Assembly: GCA_002427505.1 (NCBI GenBank)
Contig: DIRJ01000037.1
Span: forward strand, 12,832 to 76,831
Direction of reading: 5' to 3'
DNA: 64,000 nt
Origin: Mageeibacillus sp. UBA5439
Lineage (GTDB): Bacteria; Bacillota; Clostridia; Saccharofermentanales; DTU023
Shown here: piece after piece, positions 26,758 to 37,512 of the stretch
Numbering within the stretch: the first letter of the stretch is position 1
How the letters are laid out: every line of letters starts with the position of its first letter
Notes under the pieces: model-generated
What the model was told of the DNA's origin: nothing
Database searches by the model: none
What the model saw: only the letters and a program-made list of their open reading frames with translations
Translations under genes and position numbers: made by a program

Positions 26758-29628
26758 ATGTCTTTATTTGAGAAATTGTTTGGCACTTATTCGGAGCGCG
26801 AACTTAAGAAGAATAAAAAAATAGTTGAAGAGGTTCTGAGACTTGAGCCCGAATATGGAGAGCTGAGTGAAAGCGAGCTGAAAGGGAAAACCGGTCAGTT
26901 CAAAGCCAGACTCGCTGCAGGCGAAACTCTGGACGGAATTTTGCCGGAGGCTTTTGCTACGGTGCGTGAGGCATCCAGCCGTGTTCTGGGTATGAAGCAC
27001 TTCCCGGTACAGATTGAGGGTGGGATCATTCTGCATCAGGGCAGGATAGCTGAAATGAAAACCGGTGAGGGAAAAACTTTGGTAGCTACCTTGCCGGTGT
27101 ATTTGAACGCCCTGAGCGGTAAAGGCGTGCACATAGTAACCGTTAACGACTATCTGGCCAAACGTGACAGTGAATGGATGGGAAAAATTTACCGCTATCT
27201 CGGGCTGAGTGTAGGCCTTGTTGTGCATGGCATTGATAAGGCAGAGCGCAAACGCTCCTATGATGCTGATGTTACCTACGGCACTAACAATGAGTTCGGC
27301 TTTGACTATCTGCGTGACAATATGGTAATGAGTCTGGATCGTTGTGTGCAGCGCGAGCTCAGCTTTGCCATAGTCGACGAAGTTGACAGCATTCTGATAG
27401 ATGAGGCACGCACGCCGCTGATTATCTCCGGACATGGTTCAGAATCATCTGAGCTTTACAGCAGGGCCGACAATTTTGTGCGTGGCTTACGCAAAAAAGT
27501 TATTGTGCAGAAAGATACTCTGCGTACGGCTGAAGAAGTGGAAGCAATTGAAGCCGATGCTGATTATATTGTTGATGAAAAAGCGAAATCTGCTGTTTTG
27601 ACCAAACGTGGTATTGAAAAGGCTGAAAGATTTTTTGCCATAGAAAACCTGTCTGATCAGGAAAACTATGAAATTAATCATCACTTGAATAATGCACTAA
27701 AAGCACACGGCAATATGCACCTTGATCAGGACTATGTCGTGAAAGACGGAGAGGTTATTATTGTTGATGATTTCACGGGACGTCTTATGTTTGGCCGCCG
27801 CTACAGCAACGGACTGCACCAGGCGATAGAGGCGAAAGAGAAGGTTGCAATAAATGCCGAAAACAAGACTCTGGCGACTATCACCTTTCAGAATTATTTC
27901 CGTATGTATCATAAACTTTCCGGAATGACGGGCACTGCTCTGACGGAAGAAGATGAGTTCCGCCAAATCTATAATCTTGACGTTATAACAATACCCACCA
28001 ATATGCCGATGATCCGCGATGACAAAGCAGATGCTGTTTTCAAAACCGAGGACGGCAAGTATATGGCTTTGCTGGATAAAGTAGCCCAGGTGCACAGCAC
28101 AGGGCAGCCTATCCTGATCGGCACAGTATCAGTTGAAAAATCTGAGCTGATCTCCAGAATTTTCAAGAAAGCCGGAATTCCCCACAATGTCCTGAATGCC
28201 AAAAACCATGAAAGGGAAGCAGAAATCGTGGCGCAAGCCGGCCGGCTGAATGCTGTTACTATCGCAACCAACATGGCCGGTCGCGGAACGGATATCATGC
28301 TGGGCGGCAACCCTGAATTCATGGCGCGTGAACAAATGCGCAAGCTGGGTTTTGATGAAGCAATGATAGAGCAGGCCACTGCCTATAATATTACTGAAGA
28401 TGAAGAAATTCTGGCTGCCAGAAAAAAGTATGCTGAGCTGGAAAACAAATATGCACAAGAAATTAAAGAGGAAAAACGCGCTGTGGTAGCAGCGGGTGGA
28501 CTCTATATATTAGGAACAGAAAGGCATGAATCACGTCGTATAGATAATCAGCTGCGAGGACGCGCCGGACGCCAGGGTGACCCCGGGGTCAGCAGCTTTT
28601 ACTTGTCACTGAATGATGATCTGATGCGTCTCTTCGGTGGAGACAGACTGGATCGAATTTTTGATTCGCTGGGTGTAGAAGAAAATGTGGAAATCAGCCA
28701 CCCTATGCTTTCCAACGTTATTGAATCAGCTCAGAGACGTGTTGAAGCCCGAAACTTCGGTATAAGGAAGAATGTACTTGAGTATGACGATGTCATGAAC
28801 CAGCAACGCAACCTTATTTACAAACAGCGGCGTGAAGTGCTCGAAGGACGCGACTTGCACAACTACTATCAGCGTATTATCTGCAGTGTGATGGAGCAGA
28901 CCCTAAGCGACTTTATAGCGACTAAAGAAGCAACAGGAGACTGGGACTACGTTGGAATCAAAAACCGCGTAAGCGACATCTTTGGTGACTTGCCCCTCCT
29001 GTACAAGCTGGAAGAAAAACTGCCACAGCTGGACAGCACTGATTTTGGAGAAATATTGGCTGATCAGGCACTGGATCGTTTGGAAGCCAGAGCGAATGAA
29101 CTGGGTTCAGCTGACCTACTGCGCGAAGCGGAACGTGTGGTTCTTCTGCAAACAGTAGATAGCCATTGGATGGATCATATCGATGCTATGGATGATCTGC
29201 GCGACAGTATCGGCATGCGCAGTTATGCCCAGCATGATCCGGTAGTCGAATACAAGCGTGAGGGCTTTGACATGTTTGAAGACATGACAGAGGGTATTCA
29301 GGAAGATTCAGTTCGCCTGATCATGCGTGCACGCCTCATCGCGACGCCGGCTGAGCGCAAGGAACCGCAGATTACCAGAGAGGGCAGGGGATCAGCAGGC
29401 TTCTCAGCGCAGGCAGTCGCTGCCGGGACAGAACCGGCGCCAGCTGAATCACGAGGCATCAGACGCCAGCGGGGCAATAAGGAGCCTGTCGCCGGTGGCA
29501 GTTTGCAACAGAAACCTGTAACGCGTACAGTAAAACCGGGTCGCAATGATCCCTGCTGGTGTGGCAGCGGCAAAAAATATAAAAATTGCCATTTGCTGGA
29601 AGATGAGCAAAACGATATAGGAGGTTAG
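26758..29628 (+). CDS. secA: Preprotein translocase ATPase SecA
   Basis: SecA drives Sec-dependent export through SecYEG. The 956-aa protein shows nucleotide-binding domain 1 with [12 protein letters not shown], the DEAD-like [16 protein letters not shown], the preprotein cross-linking domain, nucleotide-binding domain 2 with [11 protein letters not shown] and [11 protein letters not shown], the helical scaffold, and the C-terminal zinc motif [13 protein letters not shown]. An alanine/glycine-rich linker precedes the zinc motif. A helical insertion rich in charged residues sits before [21 protein letters not shown] is the ribosome binding site. It is followed by transketolase two bases after its stop. 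Confidence 0.98.
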   Translation: MSLFEKLFGTYSERELKKNKKIVEEVLRLEPEYGELSESELKGKTGQFKARLAAGETLDGILPEAFATVREASSRVLGMKHFPVQIEGGIILHQGRIAEMKTGEGKTLVATLPVYLNALSGKGVHIVTVNDYLAKRDSEWMGKIYRYLGLSVGLVVHGIDKAERKRSYDADVTYGTNNEFGFDYLRDNMVMSLDRCVQRELSFAIVDEVDSILIDEARTPLIISGHGSESSELYSRADNFVRGLRKKVIVQKDTLRTAEEVEAIEADADYIVDEKAKSAVLTKRGIEKAERFFAIENLSDQENYEINHHLNNALKAHGNMHLDQDYVVKDGEVIIVDDFTGRLMFGRRYSNGLHQAIEAKEKVAINAENKTLATITFQNYFRMYHKLSGMTGTALTEEDEFRQIYNLDVITIPTNMPMIRDDKADAVFKTEDGKYMALLDKVAQVHSTGQPILIGTVSVEKSELISRIFKKAGIPHNVLNAKNHEREAEIVAQAGRLNAVTIATNMAGRGTDIMLGGNPEFMAREQMRKLGFDEAMIEQATAYNITEDEEILAARKKYAELENKYAQEIKEEKRAVVAAGGLYILGTERHESRRIDNQLRGRAGRQGDPGVSSFYLSLNDDLMRLFGGDRLDRIFDSLGVEENVEISHPMLSNVIESAQRRVEARNFGIRKNVLEYDDVMNQQRNLIYKQRREVLEGRDLHNYYQRIICSVMEQTLSDFIATKEATGDWDYVGIKNRVSDIFGDLPLLYKLEEKLPQLDSTDFGEILADQALDRLEARANELGSADLLREAERVVLLQTVDSHWMDHIDAMDDLRDSIGMRSYAQHDPVVEYKREGFDMFEDMTEGIQEDSVRLIMRARLIATPAERKEPQITREGRGSAGFSAQAVAAGTEPAPAESRGIRRQRGNKEPVAGGSLQQKPVTRTVKPGRNDPCWCGSGKKYKNCHLLEDEQNDIGG

Positions 29629-29630
29629 GA

Positions 29631-31616
29631 ATGTTTAATGAACAAAAGATGCAGTCGAGAGCTATTGATGCTGTAAGAGCTTTATCAGTAGCGGGTGTGG
29701 AAAAGGCGAAATCAGGTCATCCGGGTTTGCCTTTGGGAGCTGCGCCAATGGCGGTCGAGCTCTGGCTAAACCATATGAAACATAATCCTGCAAATCCGGA
29801 CTGGTTCAATCGTGATCGTTTCATTTTATCCGCCGGGCATGGATCGATGCTCATTTATTCCCTGCTTCACCTTTTCGGCTACGGATTGGAAAAAGATGAT
29901 CTGCAAGAGTTTCGACAGTGGGGCAGTAAGACACCCGGCCATCCCGAGTTTGGACATACGGCAGGCGTAGAAGCTACGACTGGTCCACTGGGACAAGGTT
30001 TTGCTATGGCAGTGGGTATGGCTATGACCGAAAATCACCTGGCGGCGCATTTTAACACTCCGGACCATGAAATAATCAATCATCATACCTATGTCATCGC
30101 CGGCGATGGAGATCTTATGGAGGGCGTTTCCGCTGAGGTGGCTTCTCTGGCCGGCACATTAAAGCTAGGTAAATTGATCGTGCTGTACGACGATAACAAT
30201 ATAACAATAGAAGGCTCCACGGATTTAGCTTTTACTGAGGATGTCGGCAAACGCTTTGAGGCATATGGCTGGCATGTTCTGGAAGTGACCGATGGTAATG
30301 ATTGCAGCGCTGTCAGCCGGGCCCTGGATGAGGCAAAAGCACGTGATGACCGTCCTTCATTGATTAAAGTTAAAACAATCATAGGTTACGGATCTCCTAA
30401 AGCTGACAGCTCAGGAGTACACGGATCTCCTCTGGGTGCGGATGGAGCGAGGGAAACTTATGAGTTTCTCAATTGGGATGCTGACGATCCTTTTACTGTA
30501 GCTGAAGATTTAACTGAATGGTTCCGGCAGAAAAAAATGGCCCTGGGCCAGTCAGAGGAAGAATGGCTGGAAGTTTTCAAAGCCTGGCAGCTGGCTAACC
30601 CGGATCTGGCACAGGAATTAGCTATGCGGGTCGAGCGCAGCTATCCGGAGATTGATGCTGATCAGCTCTCTGACGCAGTAAGTAAGGATATAGCTACCCG
30701 TTCAGCTTCCGGATTGATTCTCAACGCTTTATATCAGGAAGGCATCCCCTTCTTTGGCGGCAGTGCCGACCTGGCGCCTTCTAATATGACTCAGATTAAT
30801 AATCAGGGATCGTATAGCTCAGCCACGCCTGAGGGCGCAAATATTCATTTTGGTGTGCGTGAGTTTGCTATGGCAGCTATCTGCAACGGCATGGCTTTGC
30901 ATGGCGGCGTACTGCCTTACAGCGCTACTTTCCTGGTTTTCTCTGACTATATGAAAGGCGCAATTCGCCTCAGCAGCCTCATGGAAGTTCCACAGATCTA
31001 TATTTTCACACATGACAGTATCGGTTTGGGTGAAGATGGCCCAACCCATCAGCCGGTTGAACATCTTGCAATGCTGCGGGCCATCCCCGGTCTTAACGTT
31101 TTACGCCCGGCAGGCCGCCTGGAGACAGCTGCCGCCTGGAAATATGCTGTTGAAAGCAATAAGCCCAGTGCACTTATCCTGACCCGCCAAACGGTATCCT
31201 CTGCAGAAACAAATGCTAAGCGTGCACTCCGCGGTGCCTATGTCGTACGTGATGTCAAAGACTATGAAGCGATTATCATGGCCTCAGGTTCAGAACTTGA
31301 ATTGGCCCTGACAGCAGCTGATTTATTAGAAGCTGAAGGTCATCCGGTGAGAGTTGTGTCAATGATGTCCTTTGAGCTTTTTGAAGAGCAGGATGCCGCT
31401 TATAAGGAGCGAGTGCTGCCTGCTGCAATGCGTAAGCGCCTTGCAGTTGAAGCTGCAGCTGATATGTCCTGGTACAAATATGTTGGTCTGGACGGTGATA
31501 TCGTCGGTCTGAATCACTTTGGTGCCTCAGCTCCGGCGAATATTCTTTTCGAAAAGTTTGGCTTCACAGCAGAAAATGTGGCACAGCGCTGTCTGGACCT
31601 GATTGAAAAGGATTAA
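29631..31616 (+). CDS. tkt: Transketolase
   Basis: Transketolase moves two-carbon units between sugar phosphates in the non-oxidative pentose phosphate pathway, supplying ribose 5-phosphate for PRPP. The 661-aa protein starts with [19 protein letters not shown], has the TPP-binding [18 protein letters not shown] with DDNNITIEG, and the pyrimidine domain with [17 protein letters not shown] and [16 protein letters not shown]. Its ribosome binding site (AGGAGG) lies inside the end of secA and only two bases separate the genes, so the two are transcribed and probably translated together. This pairing is unusual, as no functional link between SecA and transketolase is known. Confidence 0.96.
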   Translation: MFNEQKMQSRAIDAVRALSVAGVEKAKSGHPGLPLGAAPMAVELWLNHMKHNPANPDWFNRDRFILSAGHGSMLIYSLLHLFGYGLEKDDLQEFRQWGSKTPGHPEFGHTAGVEATTGPLGQGFAMAVGMAMTENHLAAHFNTPDHEIINHHTYVIAGDGDLMEGVSAEVASLAGTLKLGKLIVLYDDNNITIEGSTDLAFTEDVGKRFEAYGWHVLEVTDGNDCSAVSRALDEAKARDDRPSLIKVKTIIGYGSPKADSSGVHGSPLGADGARETYEFLNWDADDPFTVAEDLTEWFRQKKMALGQSEEEWLEVFKAWQLANPDLAQELAMRVERSYPEIDADQLSDAVSKDIATRSASGLILNALYQEGIPFFGGSADLAPSNMTQINNQGSYSSATPEGANIHFGVREFAMAAICNGMALHGGVLPYSATFLVFSDYMKGAIRLSSLMEVPQIYIFTHDSIGLGEDGPTHQPVEHLAMLRAIPGLNVLRPAGRLETAAAWKYAVESNKPSALILTRQTVSSAETNAKRALRGAYVVRDVKDYEAIIMASGSELELALTAADLLEAEGHPVRVVSMMSFELFEEQDAAYKERVLPAAMRKRLAVEAAADMSWYKYVGLDGDIVGLNHFGASAPANILFEKFGFTAENVAQRCLDLIEKD

Positions 31617-31638
31617 GTCTAAAAGAATATCGGTAATG

Positions 31639-31679
31639 AAAAAACAGCACTCCGTTAAATAGACGGGGTGCTGTTTTTT
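31639..31679. terminator. Bidirectional terminator between tkt and tRNA-Thr
   Basis: ACAGCACTCCGT and ACGGGGTGCTGT form a 12-bp stem (one G-T pair), flanked by an A-run on the left and a T-run on the right. It can end tkt on the plus strand and the tRNA-Thr transcript on the minus strand. The T-run touches the tRNA's encoded CCA. Confidence 0.85.
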
Positions 31680-31753
31680 GGAGCCGAAGGTGGGAGTCGA
31701 ACCCACGACCTATTCATTACGAGTGAATTGCTCTACCACTGAGCCACTTCGGC
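31679..31753 (-). tRNA. tRNA-Thr (anticodon CGT)
   Basis: The minus strand folds as a full cloverleaf: acceptor GCCGAAG with CTTCGGC, D arm GCTC/GAGC, anticodon stem ATTCA/TGAAT with loop CTCGTAA (anticodon CGT, reading ACG), and T arm GTGGG/CCCAC with TTCGACT. The discriminator is T and CCA is encoded. Confidence 0.95.
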
Positions 31754-31763
31754 AAGCTATATT

Positions 31764-31792
31764 ATCTTAGCCGCGCTACTTTGCCTTGTCAA
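31764..31792 (-). promoter_or_regulatory. Promoter of tRNA-Thr
   Basis: On the minus strand, TTGACA, a 17-base spacer and TAAGAT precede the tRNA by about 11 bases. Confidence 0.8.
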
Positions 31793-31833
31793 GACAAACG
31801 GAGCAGCTTGACTGGTGAACTTATATCAAGGCA

Positions 31834-31870
31834 AAGAATAACCCCGTCTATAGAGAACGGGGTTATTCTT
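31834..31870 (-). terminator. Terminator of the ferritin gene
   Basis: AAGAATAACCCCGT and ACGGGGTTATTCTT make a 14-bp perfect stem with a 9-base loop, 46 bases after the ferritin stop. The U-run on the minus strand is weak (TTATTCTTTG), but the stem is strong. Confidence 0.7.
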
Positions 31871-31916
31871 ACGAGATTGCTGCTGTCAATCCCGTGCTTT
31901 CGAGGAGACCTGTAAA

Positions 31917-32441
31917 TTAGAAAAGTAATAGCGGGACTTCTTCGCCTGACCAGCTGCGTGTGCCTTTTTCTCTGTCAAAGGAGAGCAGAGCACCGATATG
32001 GCCTTTACAGCGGCTAACGCCCGTGACGTTATCATTTGCGTTAACTTCCTCTTCAACCTGTTCATTTATGTACCACTGGAGGAACAGGCGGGAGGCTTTG
32101 TCACCATCTTTCTCAGCTTGTTCAGCCATTTTGTCAATACTTGCACTGATAAATTCTTCATGTTTCAAGGCTGCCTTGAACAAATCCAATAAGGAGTCCC
32201 ATTCTTTAGCTGCCAGTCCTAATTGCAGGAGTTCTACCGGCTCGCCTTTCATTTTGAGATAGCGGACAAAACCTTCAGCATGAGCCAGTTCCTCTTTATA
32301 TTGGACTTCCATCCAATGGGAAGCTCCTGCCCAGTCATTTTGTTCCAGCCACTCGCTCATGGCGAGATAGAGAAAAGCTGAATCATATTCAAGCTTGATC
32401 TGTTCGTTAAATAATTTGTTAAGTTCTTTTGTCATTTTCAT
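31917..32441 (-). CDS. ftnA: Bacterial non-heme ferritin
   Basis: Ferritin stores iron and limits Fenton chemistry. The 174-aa protein has the ferritin four-helix pattern: EQIKLEYDSAFLYLAM in helix A, EVQYKEELAHAEGF with the ferroxidase E and H in helix B, HEEFISASIDKMAE in helix C, and QWYINEQVEEE in helix D. AAGGAG lies nine bases upstream of the ATG. The upstream region is very AT-rich with loosely symmetric TAAT/ATTA blocks, for example 32471-32485, that match a PerR-type box at only 10 of 14 positions. It is monocistronic. Confidence 0.93.
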   Translation of the reverse strand: MKMTKELNKLFNEQIKLEYDSAFLYLAMSEWLEQNDWAGASHWMEVQYKEELAHAEGFVRYLKMKGEPVELLQLGLAAKEWDSLLDLFKAALKHEEFISASIDKMAEQAEKDGDKASRLFLQWYINEQVEEEVNANDNVTGVSRCKGHIGALLSFDREKGTRSWSGEEVPLLLF

Positions 32442-32638
32442 GCAACTAATCTCCTTCAGATAAGTAAATAGTATAATTACTAATAAATAATATACCTTAA
32501 GTTTTATTTACTTATAAGCTTTGTTACTTGAGTTACATGATAAGGCACTGACTTAGTGGCAAAAACGACTTCAAAGGCTTAGAAACTTCCTACATGTGTT
32601 AGAGTTATTATGATAGTGCTGAGAGGTGGATCAGACGC

Positions 32639-35059
32639 ATGAGGATGATAGAAATTCGTTGCACGGACCCCATCCGGACGGGGGGTCCGGCGGGCAGCGG
32701 GGATAAGAAAATTCTGCTTAAACGTGGAACAACAGTCCTTTATTTTGCTGCACTAAATGTGGGTTTAGCCCCAGATATATTTATCCAGACTGCGCTGTGT
32801 GCGCGTAATACGGCACTGTCGGATTCCGACAAAAAAAAGTTTTTTCAGGCATTTTATGAGGATGAACTTTCTTCCATACCCGCTTCATTTGAAAAAAAGA
32901 TTGCTGCCATTACAGCGGTACCCGGCTTATCTTTTCTGTTCGCTGACGAGATTACCCAGAAGCTGCTGCGAGGCGTAATCAGTGATGAAGATAAAGAAAA
33001 ATTAATACTTCCCGGAGCGGTGGGTGCAGAATCCAATATTCTGGCACAACGTCTGGACTGGAATCTTTTATTAGATGACTCTATTGATGCAGTAACCCAA
33101 CGTAATCACTTTTTGCAATTAAAAGAACGTCTTGAGCTGAGCAGGAGTAAACTTGCGGAAACTGCTCAGGGGAAACTCTACCTTACCCGCTCTGAGCTGA
33201 TATCTGTACTGGGGGATCCTGCACTTAAAGCAAATATTTCACCGGACGCGATCTCTGTTAAGGAAGATCTAGGCAGTCTGGAGCACCGACTCCAAAATCT
33301 CAGGGAGAAAGATGAAGAGCTGCGTGATGAACAGCGTACCTTAATGCTTTTATCGGTTAAAAATGACTATGAGAGTCTTTTAAAGCTGCGGCGGGATCTG
33401 GAGGACCTGGAGAGCAATGCTTCACGCTATGCACGGAGCATCACAGGTCAGGGCCGGGATATTACGGTACATGAGCTAACCCTGCTTAGCGGTTTGTACC
33501 AGGATTATCAGGAAAGAGAAAAGAAGATAGAAGTCCAGCGCGAAGAAGTCAAACAAATACAGGCAGACCGTTATGAGTGGGAACAGAAGCGCATTCTATC
33601 AGAGTATAAAGTTAAACAGTTGCAGGAGAGAATAGCTGTATCCACTCTTGAACAAGAACAATTGATCTCAGAGGAGCGTGAGCGAAGCGAAAGTCAACAG
33701 AGCAGGAAAGCTACAGGCAGCACTGGCGAGAAAGGAATAGGTCTGAGACATATCCTTTTATTAGCGGGTCTGGCTCTGGCGCTCCTTGCCTTATTGCTGT
33801 TTAACAGCAGCCGGACAATAGCGATTGTCTGCTTTGTACTGGCCGGATTAGTCCTGGTCATATCTGCTTTTTTCTTTGTCCGCCCGTGCTTTAAGAGGAA
33901 GCTGCAGCTGAGCGAGAGCCTTACTGACAGCTTACGCAGTCAGCCGAGACCGGAGCCGGATCATCGGCTGGCAGAAGAACTGACAGAGCAAACAGCAGCT
34001 TGGCGAACAGCTGTGGCTGAAGCTGACCGTCTGGCCGCCCATCTTAATCGCAATCAGATTGCTCTGCGTTCTTTGGAAGAAAGCCAGATACGGGCAGGCA
34101 AGGAGTTTTTGGCACAATTATCTCTATATGCGGATATCGATAACTTGAATGATGCGGGATATGTCCTGGATGCTCTGCGCAATCAAAGACAGTCAGAAAG
34201 TTCTTATGATGAATCAGTCTCAGAGCTTTTACACCAGATAGCGGATGTACGCAAAGGGCGAACCGATGAGGACATGCTGCGCGAATATGAACATGCCTGT
34301 GAAGAACTATACGGAGCCATGCTGACAGGTGCCAGCACCGGCGACCAGGATATTAATCTGCGTTCTCAGGCTTTAAATTATGATAAAAACCGAGCCAGGA
34401 GAATTGAAATCGAGCGCGTCGAGCTGTCCCAGGACATTTCCCGGTACAAACAGCAGCTGCAAGAGAAGAAGGAACTCTTAAAAAGAGAAGAAGAGATGTT
34501 AGTTCAAACTCCCAAACTTAACCGCAGGCGGGATTTTCTGGAGCAGAATTTGTGGCAAGAGATTGAGGATGTCGAACTGCTGGATCTGGCGATAACAGTG
34601 CTGGACTTTCTTTATGTGCAATGGAGGGATGTTCCAGTGGATTATTTACGTTCCCTGACTTTAAGCTACTGCAGACGCCTGCAGGGCATGCAGGCAGTTG
34701 ATCATGAAATAAATGATTACTTAATTGAGGAACAGCGGGGAATCAGAAAGGGAAGACTGGATAAGTTTAAAACTGTGGAAATGCGTGAACAGGAAATCGC
34801 TCTGATCAATAATTCTCCTTCAGATATTGTATATCTGGCTTTTCGGATGGCTTTGCTGGATTGGAAAGGAAAAGACCAGCTCACACCCTTGTTTATCTTT
34901 GATATGCCACTGTTTAACTCTTCCAGCCGCATCAGCGAACTGCTGAATCTGCTGGATGAACGCATGCTGGGTTTAGCAGCACAGTCGATCTTTTTCACGT
35001 CAAATAATCTTCTGGTCGAAATCGCCCGTGAACGCCAAATACCGGTACACATCTATTAG
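32639..35059 (+). CDS. YhaN/Rad50-like coiled-coil membrane protein without ATPase motifs
   Basis: This 806-aa protein has the layout of clostridial YhaN-type SMC-like proteins: an N-terminal globular part (1-145), a long coiled coil (about 160-360), two membrane segments (about 369-388 and 391-413), a second coiled coil (about 430-690) and a C-terminal globular part. The C-terminal part resembles the YhaN/Rad50 head: NNSPSDIVYLAFRMALL (724-740) sits where the ABC signature would be, LFIFDMPLFN (751-760) where Walker B would be, and IFFTSNN (784-790) where the switch histidine would be. All are altered, and no P-loop exists at the N-terminus (YFAALNVGLAPDIF, 35-48). AGAGGTGG precedes the ATG. 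No YhaO/SbcD nuclease gene is adjacent. Function unknown. Confidence 0.65.
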   Translation: MRMIEIRCTDPIRTGGPAGSGDKKILLKRGTTVLYFAALNVGLAPDIFIQTALCARNTALSDSDKKKFFQAFYEDELSSIPASFEKKIAAITAVPGLSFLFADEITQKLLRGVISDEDKEKLILPGAVGAESNILAQRLDWNLLLDDSIDAVTQRNHFLQLKERLELSRSKLAETAQGKLYLTRSELISVLGDPALKANISPDAISVKEDLGSLEHRLQNLREKDEELRDEQRTLMLLSVKNDYESLLKLRRDLEDLESNASRYARSITGQGRDITVHELTLLSGLYQDYQEREKKIEVQREEVKQIQADRYEWEQKRILSEYKVKQLQERIAVSTLEQEQLISEERERSESQQSRKATGSTGEKGIGLRHILLLAGLALALLALLLFNSSRTIAIVCFVLAGLVLVISAFFFVRPCFKRKLQLSESLTDSLRSQPRPEPDHRLAEELTEQTAAWRTAVAEADRLAAHLNRNQIALRSLEESQIRAGKEFLAQLSLYADIDNLNDAGYVLDALRNQRQSESSYDESVSELLHQIADVRKGRTDEDMLREYEHACEELYGAMLTGASTGDQDINLRSQALNYDKNRARRIEIERVELSQDISRYKQQLQEKKELLKREEEMLVQTPKLNRRRDFLEQNLWQEIEDVELLDLAITVLDFLYVQWRDVPVDYLRSLTLSYCRRLQGMQAVDHEINDYLIEEQRGIRKGRLDKFKTVEMREQEIALINNSPSDIVYLAFRMALLDWKGKDQLTPLFIFDMPLFNSSSRISELLNLLDERMLGLAAQSIFFTSNNLLVEIARERQIPVHIY
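32665..32688 (+). repeat. GC-rich hairpin within codons 9-17 of the YhaN-like gene
   Basis: GGACCCC and GGGGTCC form a 7-bp GC-rich stem with a 10-base loop about 24 bases after the ATG. No T-run follows. It could slow the ribosome just after initiation. Confidence 0.5.
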
Positions 35060-35102
35060 TCAGCCAACTTGCACGCGAAATACTTTGATATTAAAAATTA
35101 AG

Positions 35103-35131
35103 TTCAAAATATATAATAAAAGTCATATAAT
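35103..35131 (+). promoter_or_regulatory. Promoter of tdh-kbl
   Basis: TTCAAA, 17 bases and a perfect TATAAT. The predicted leader is about 39 bases. A second TATAAT lies at 35112-35117 without a matched -35. Confidence 0.65.
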
Positions 35132-35176
35132 GTATTTGAAGAAGCAGCAATATGCTTGATATTGAGGAGGAACAGA

Positions 35177-36229
35177 ATGAGTGAATCAATGTATGCCCTG
35201 GTTAAGCCGGGGTGCAAAGCGGGACTTGAGCTCCGCAGAGTTCCGATACCAGAATGCACGGCTATTGATGTAAAAATAGAGATCATAAAAACTGCTATCT
35301 GTGGTACGGATCTCCATATTTACAACTGGGATGAGTGGTCACAAACAAATGTCAAACCACCGCTGGTGACCGGCCATGAGTATGTGGGGAGAGTTGTTGA
35401 AGTAGGTTCCATGGTGTCAACAATCGAAGTTGGGGATCTTGTATCAGGAGAAGGACATATTGTCTGCGGCGTTTGCAGGAACTGCCGCGCCGGTCGCCGT
35501 GTCCTGTGCCCAAATACAAAGGGCGTTGGTGTGAACCGCAATGGTGCTTTTGCGGAGTACCTTGTTATTCCTGAACAAAACGTGGTGAAGATCCTGCCCG
35601 GTGTTCCGGAAGATATCGTGGCAATATTTGATCCCTTTGGCAACGCCGTTCATACAGCTCTTATGTTTCCCCTGGTTGGCGAGGATGTTTTGGTAACCGG
35701 AGCCGGACCGATCGGAATCATGGCAGCGGCAGTAGCTCGTTTTTGCGGAGCCAGGAATGTCGTGCTGACAGATATTATGCAGGAACGCCTCGAACTGGCA
35801 CATACTGTCGTTCCTGACATTAGAACTGTCAATACGACAAAGGAAAACCTGCGGGATTTGATGCCTGAACTCAAGATGACAGAAGGCTTTGATATCGGTT
35901 TGGAAATGTCAGGTTCCGCCTCAGCGCTGAACGAGATGATAAATACCATGATCACGGGCGGAAAAATCTCTATGTTGGGCTTCCAAAAACCCGGCACAGT
36001 AATTGACTGGAATAAACTAGTTATGGGAAGTTTGACTTTACGCGGAGTTTACGGACGTGATATGTTCGAAACCTGGTATAAGATGCAGGCTTTGGTGCAG
36101 GCAGGCCTGGATCTGTCACCGCTGATTACACATCGTTTTGATTTCCGCGATTTTGAAAAAGGCTTTGCTGCTATGAACAGCGGCAAGTCCGGTAAGGTTT
36201 TGCTGGACTGGACCACGGCGAGAGATTAG
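35177..36229 (+). CDS. tdh: L-threonine 3-dehydrogenase
   Basis: Tdh oxidises threonine to 2-amino-3-ketobutyrate with NAD+. The 350-aa zinc alcohol dehydrogenase-type protein has the catalytic zinc site in [15 protein letters not shown] and TGHEYVG, the four structural-zinc cysteines in the segment [20 protein letters not shown], and the Rossmann motif [17 protein letters not shown]. The [11 protein letters not shown] signature is specific for threonine dehydrogenases within the family. GAGGAGG precedes the ATG at 35177; an in-frame TTG further up lacks a site. It is 13 bases from kbl, which uses its product. Confidence 0.94.
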   Translation: MSESMYALVKPGCKAGLELRRVPIPECTAIDVKIEIIKTAICGTDLHIYNWDEWSQTNVKPPLVTGHEYVGRVVEVGSMVSTIEVGDLVSGEGHIVCGVCRNCRAGRRVLCPNTKGVGVNRNGAFAEYLVIPEQNVVKILPGVPEDIVAIFDPFGNAVHTALMFPLVGEDVLVTGAGPIGIMAAAVARFCGARNVVLTDIMQERLELAHTVVPDIRTVNTTKENLRDLMPELKMTEGFDIGLEMSGSASALNEMINTMITGGKISMLGFQKPGTVIDWNKLVMGSLTLRGVYGRDMFETWYKMQALVQAGLDLSPLITHRFDFRDFEKGFAAMNSGKSGKVLLDWTTARD

Positions 36230-36242
36230 GAAAGGATAAGAT

Positions 36243-37430
36243 ATGAAAAAGGGACTGAAAATCATCCAGGACAATTTAAACGAGCTGAAGAAATCCGGCC
36301 TGTATAGCGAGGAACGCGTTTTAACCGTGCCTCAGGGCAGCATGATTGATACTACTGAAAGCAAGGGCGTTATCAATATGTGTGCCAACAACTATCTGGG
36401 TTTAGCAAACAGCTCTGAGCTGATTGCTGCGGCCAAAGCCAGCTATGATCGCTGGGGCTATGGCCTGTCGTCAGTACGTTTCATCTGCGGCACACAAACA
36501 CAACACAAGAAATTGGAGACAGAACTGGCTAAATTCTTCGGCTTTGAAGACGCTATTCTCTATTCTTCCTGCTTTGATGCAAACGGCGGTCTGTTTGAGA
36601 CTCTACTGACTGAGGAAGACGCCATTATCTCCGATGAGCTTAATCATGCCAGTATAATTGATGGTGTCAGGTTGTCCAAAGCCAAGCGTTATCGCTATAA
36701 AAATAACGATATGGCCCATTTGGAGCAGTGCCTGAAAGATGCCGAAGCAGACGGAGCCCGTATCAAATTGATTGCCACGGATGGAGTCTTTTCCATGGAT
36801 GGCATTATCGCTGATCTTAAATCGATTTGTGATCTGGCTGATAAATATGATGCATTGGTCATGGTTGATGATTCCCACGCTTCCGGTTTTGTCGGTAAAG
36901 GAGGTAAAGGTACACCCGAGCACTGCAATGTCATGGGACGGGTGGATATTATGACCAGCACTTTGGGCAAAGCTATGGGCGGTGCCTCAGGCGGTTTTAC
37001 TCTGGCAAATAAGGATATCGTAGCCTGGCTCAGGCAAAAAAGCCGGCCTTATCTTTTTTCTAACACACTATCACCGGCTATTGTTGCTACATCGCTGCAG
37101 GTTCTGGATATGCTCCAGCGCAACAGCGATCTGATTGAACGCGTTAACGCCAATACCTTATACTTCCGCAAGGAAATTGAAAAACTTGGTCTGAAGATCA
37201 TTCCGGGTACCCATCCGATTGTACCTGTTATGGTTTATGACGCCAAAAAAGCTCTGGATGTTGCGGACTTTATGCTGAAAAAGGGGATTTATGTGGTAGC
37301 TTTCAAGTACCCGGTCGTGCCTCAGGGTCTGGCGCGCATACGCTGCCAGATTTCAGCTGCGCACACCAAGGAAGAGCTTGATGCTGCTTTGGCAGCTTTT
37401 GCTGAAGCCAAGAAAGAATTTGACCTTTAA
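36243..37430 (+). CDS. kbl: 2-Amino-3-ketobutyrate CoA ligase (glycine C-acetyltransferase)
   Basis: Kbl is a pyridoxal-phosphate enzyme that splits 2-amino-3-ketobutyrate with CoA into glycine and acetyl-CoA. The 395-aa alpha-oxoamine synthase shows [41 protein letters not shown], and the PLP lysine in [14 protein letters not shown]. With tdh it forms the standard threonine-to-glycine route. AAAGGA is the ribosome binding site and a strong terminator follows. Confidence 0.95.
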   Translation: MKKGLKIIQDNLNELKKSGLYSEERVLTVPQGSMIDTTESKGVINMCANNYLGLANSSELIAAAKASYDRWGYGLSSVRFICGTQTQHKKLETELAKFFGFEDAILYSSCFDANGGLFETLLTEEDAIISDELNHASIIDGVRLSKAKRYRYKNNDMAHLEQCLKDAEADGARIKLIATDGVFSMDGIIADLKSICDLADKYDALVMVDDSHASGFVGKGGKGTPEHCNVMGRVDIMTSTLGKAMGGASGGFTLANKDIVAWLRQKSRPYLFSNTLSPAIVATSLQVLDMLQRNSDLIERVNANTLYFRKEIEKLGLKIIPGTHPIVPVMVYDAKKALDVADFMLKKGIYVVAFKYPVVPQGLARIRCQISAAHTKEELDAALAAFAEAKKEFDL

Positions 37431-37455
37431 AGGCTTGATTATTCAGATCCGGAAA

Positions 37456-37496
37456 GAAAAAAAGCTCCTGGACAAATGCTGTCAGGAGCTTTTTTC
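37456..37496. terminator. Bidirectional terminator between kbl and the perR operon
   Basis: AGCTCCTG and CAGGAGCT form an 8-bp stem with a 12-base loop, with A-run before and T-run after. It ends kbl on the plus strand and the rubrerythrin transcript on the minus strand. Confidence 0.85.
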
Positions 37497-37512
37497 AAGG
37501 GAAAAGATTGGC

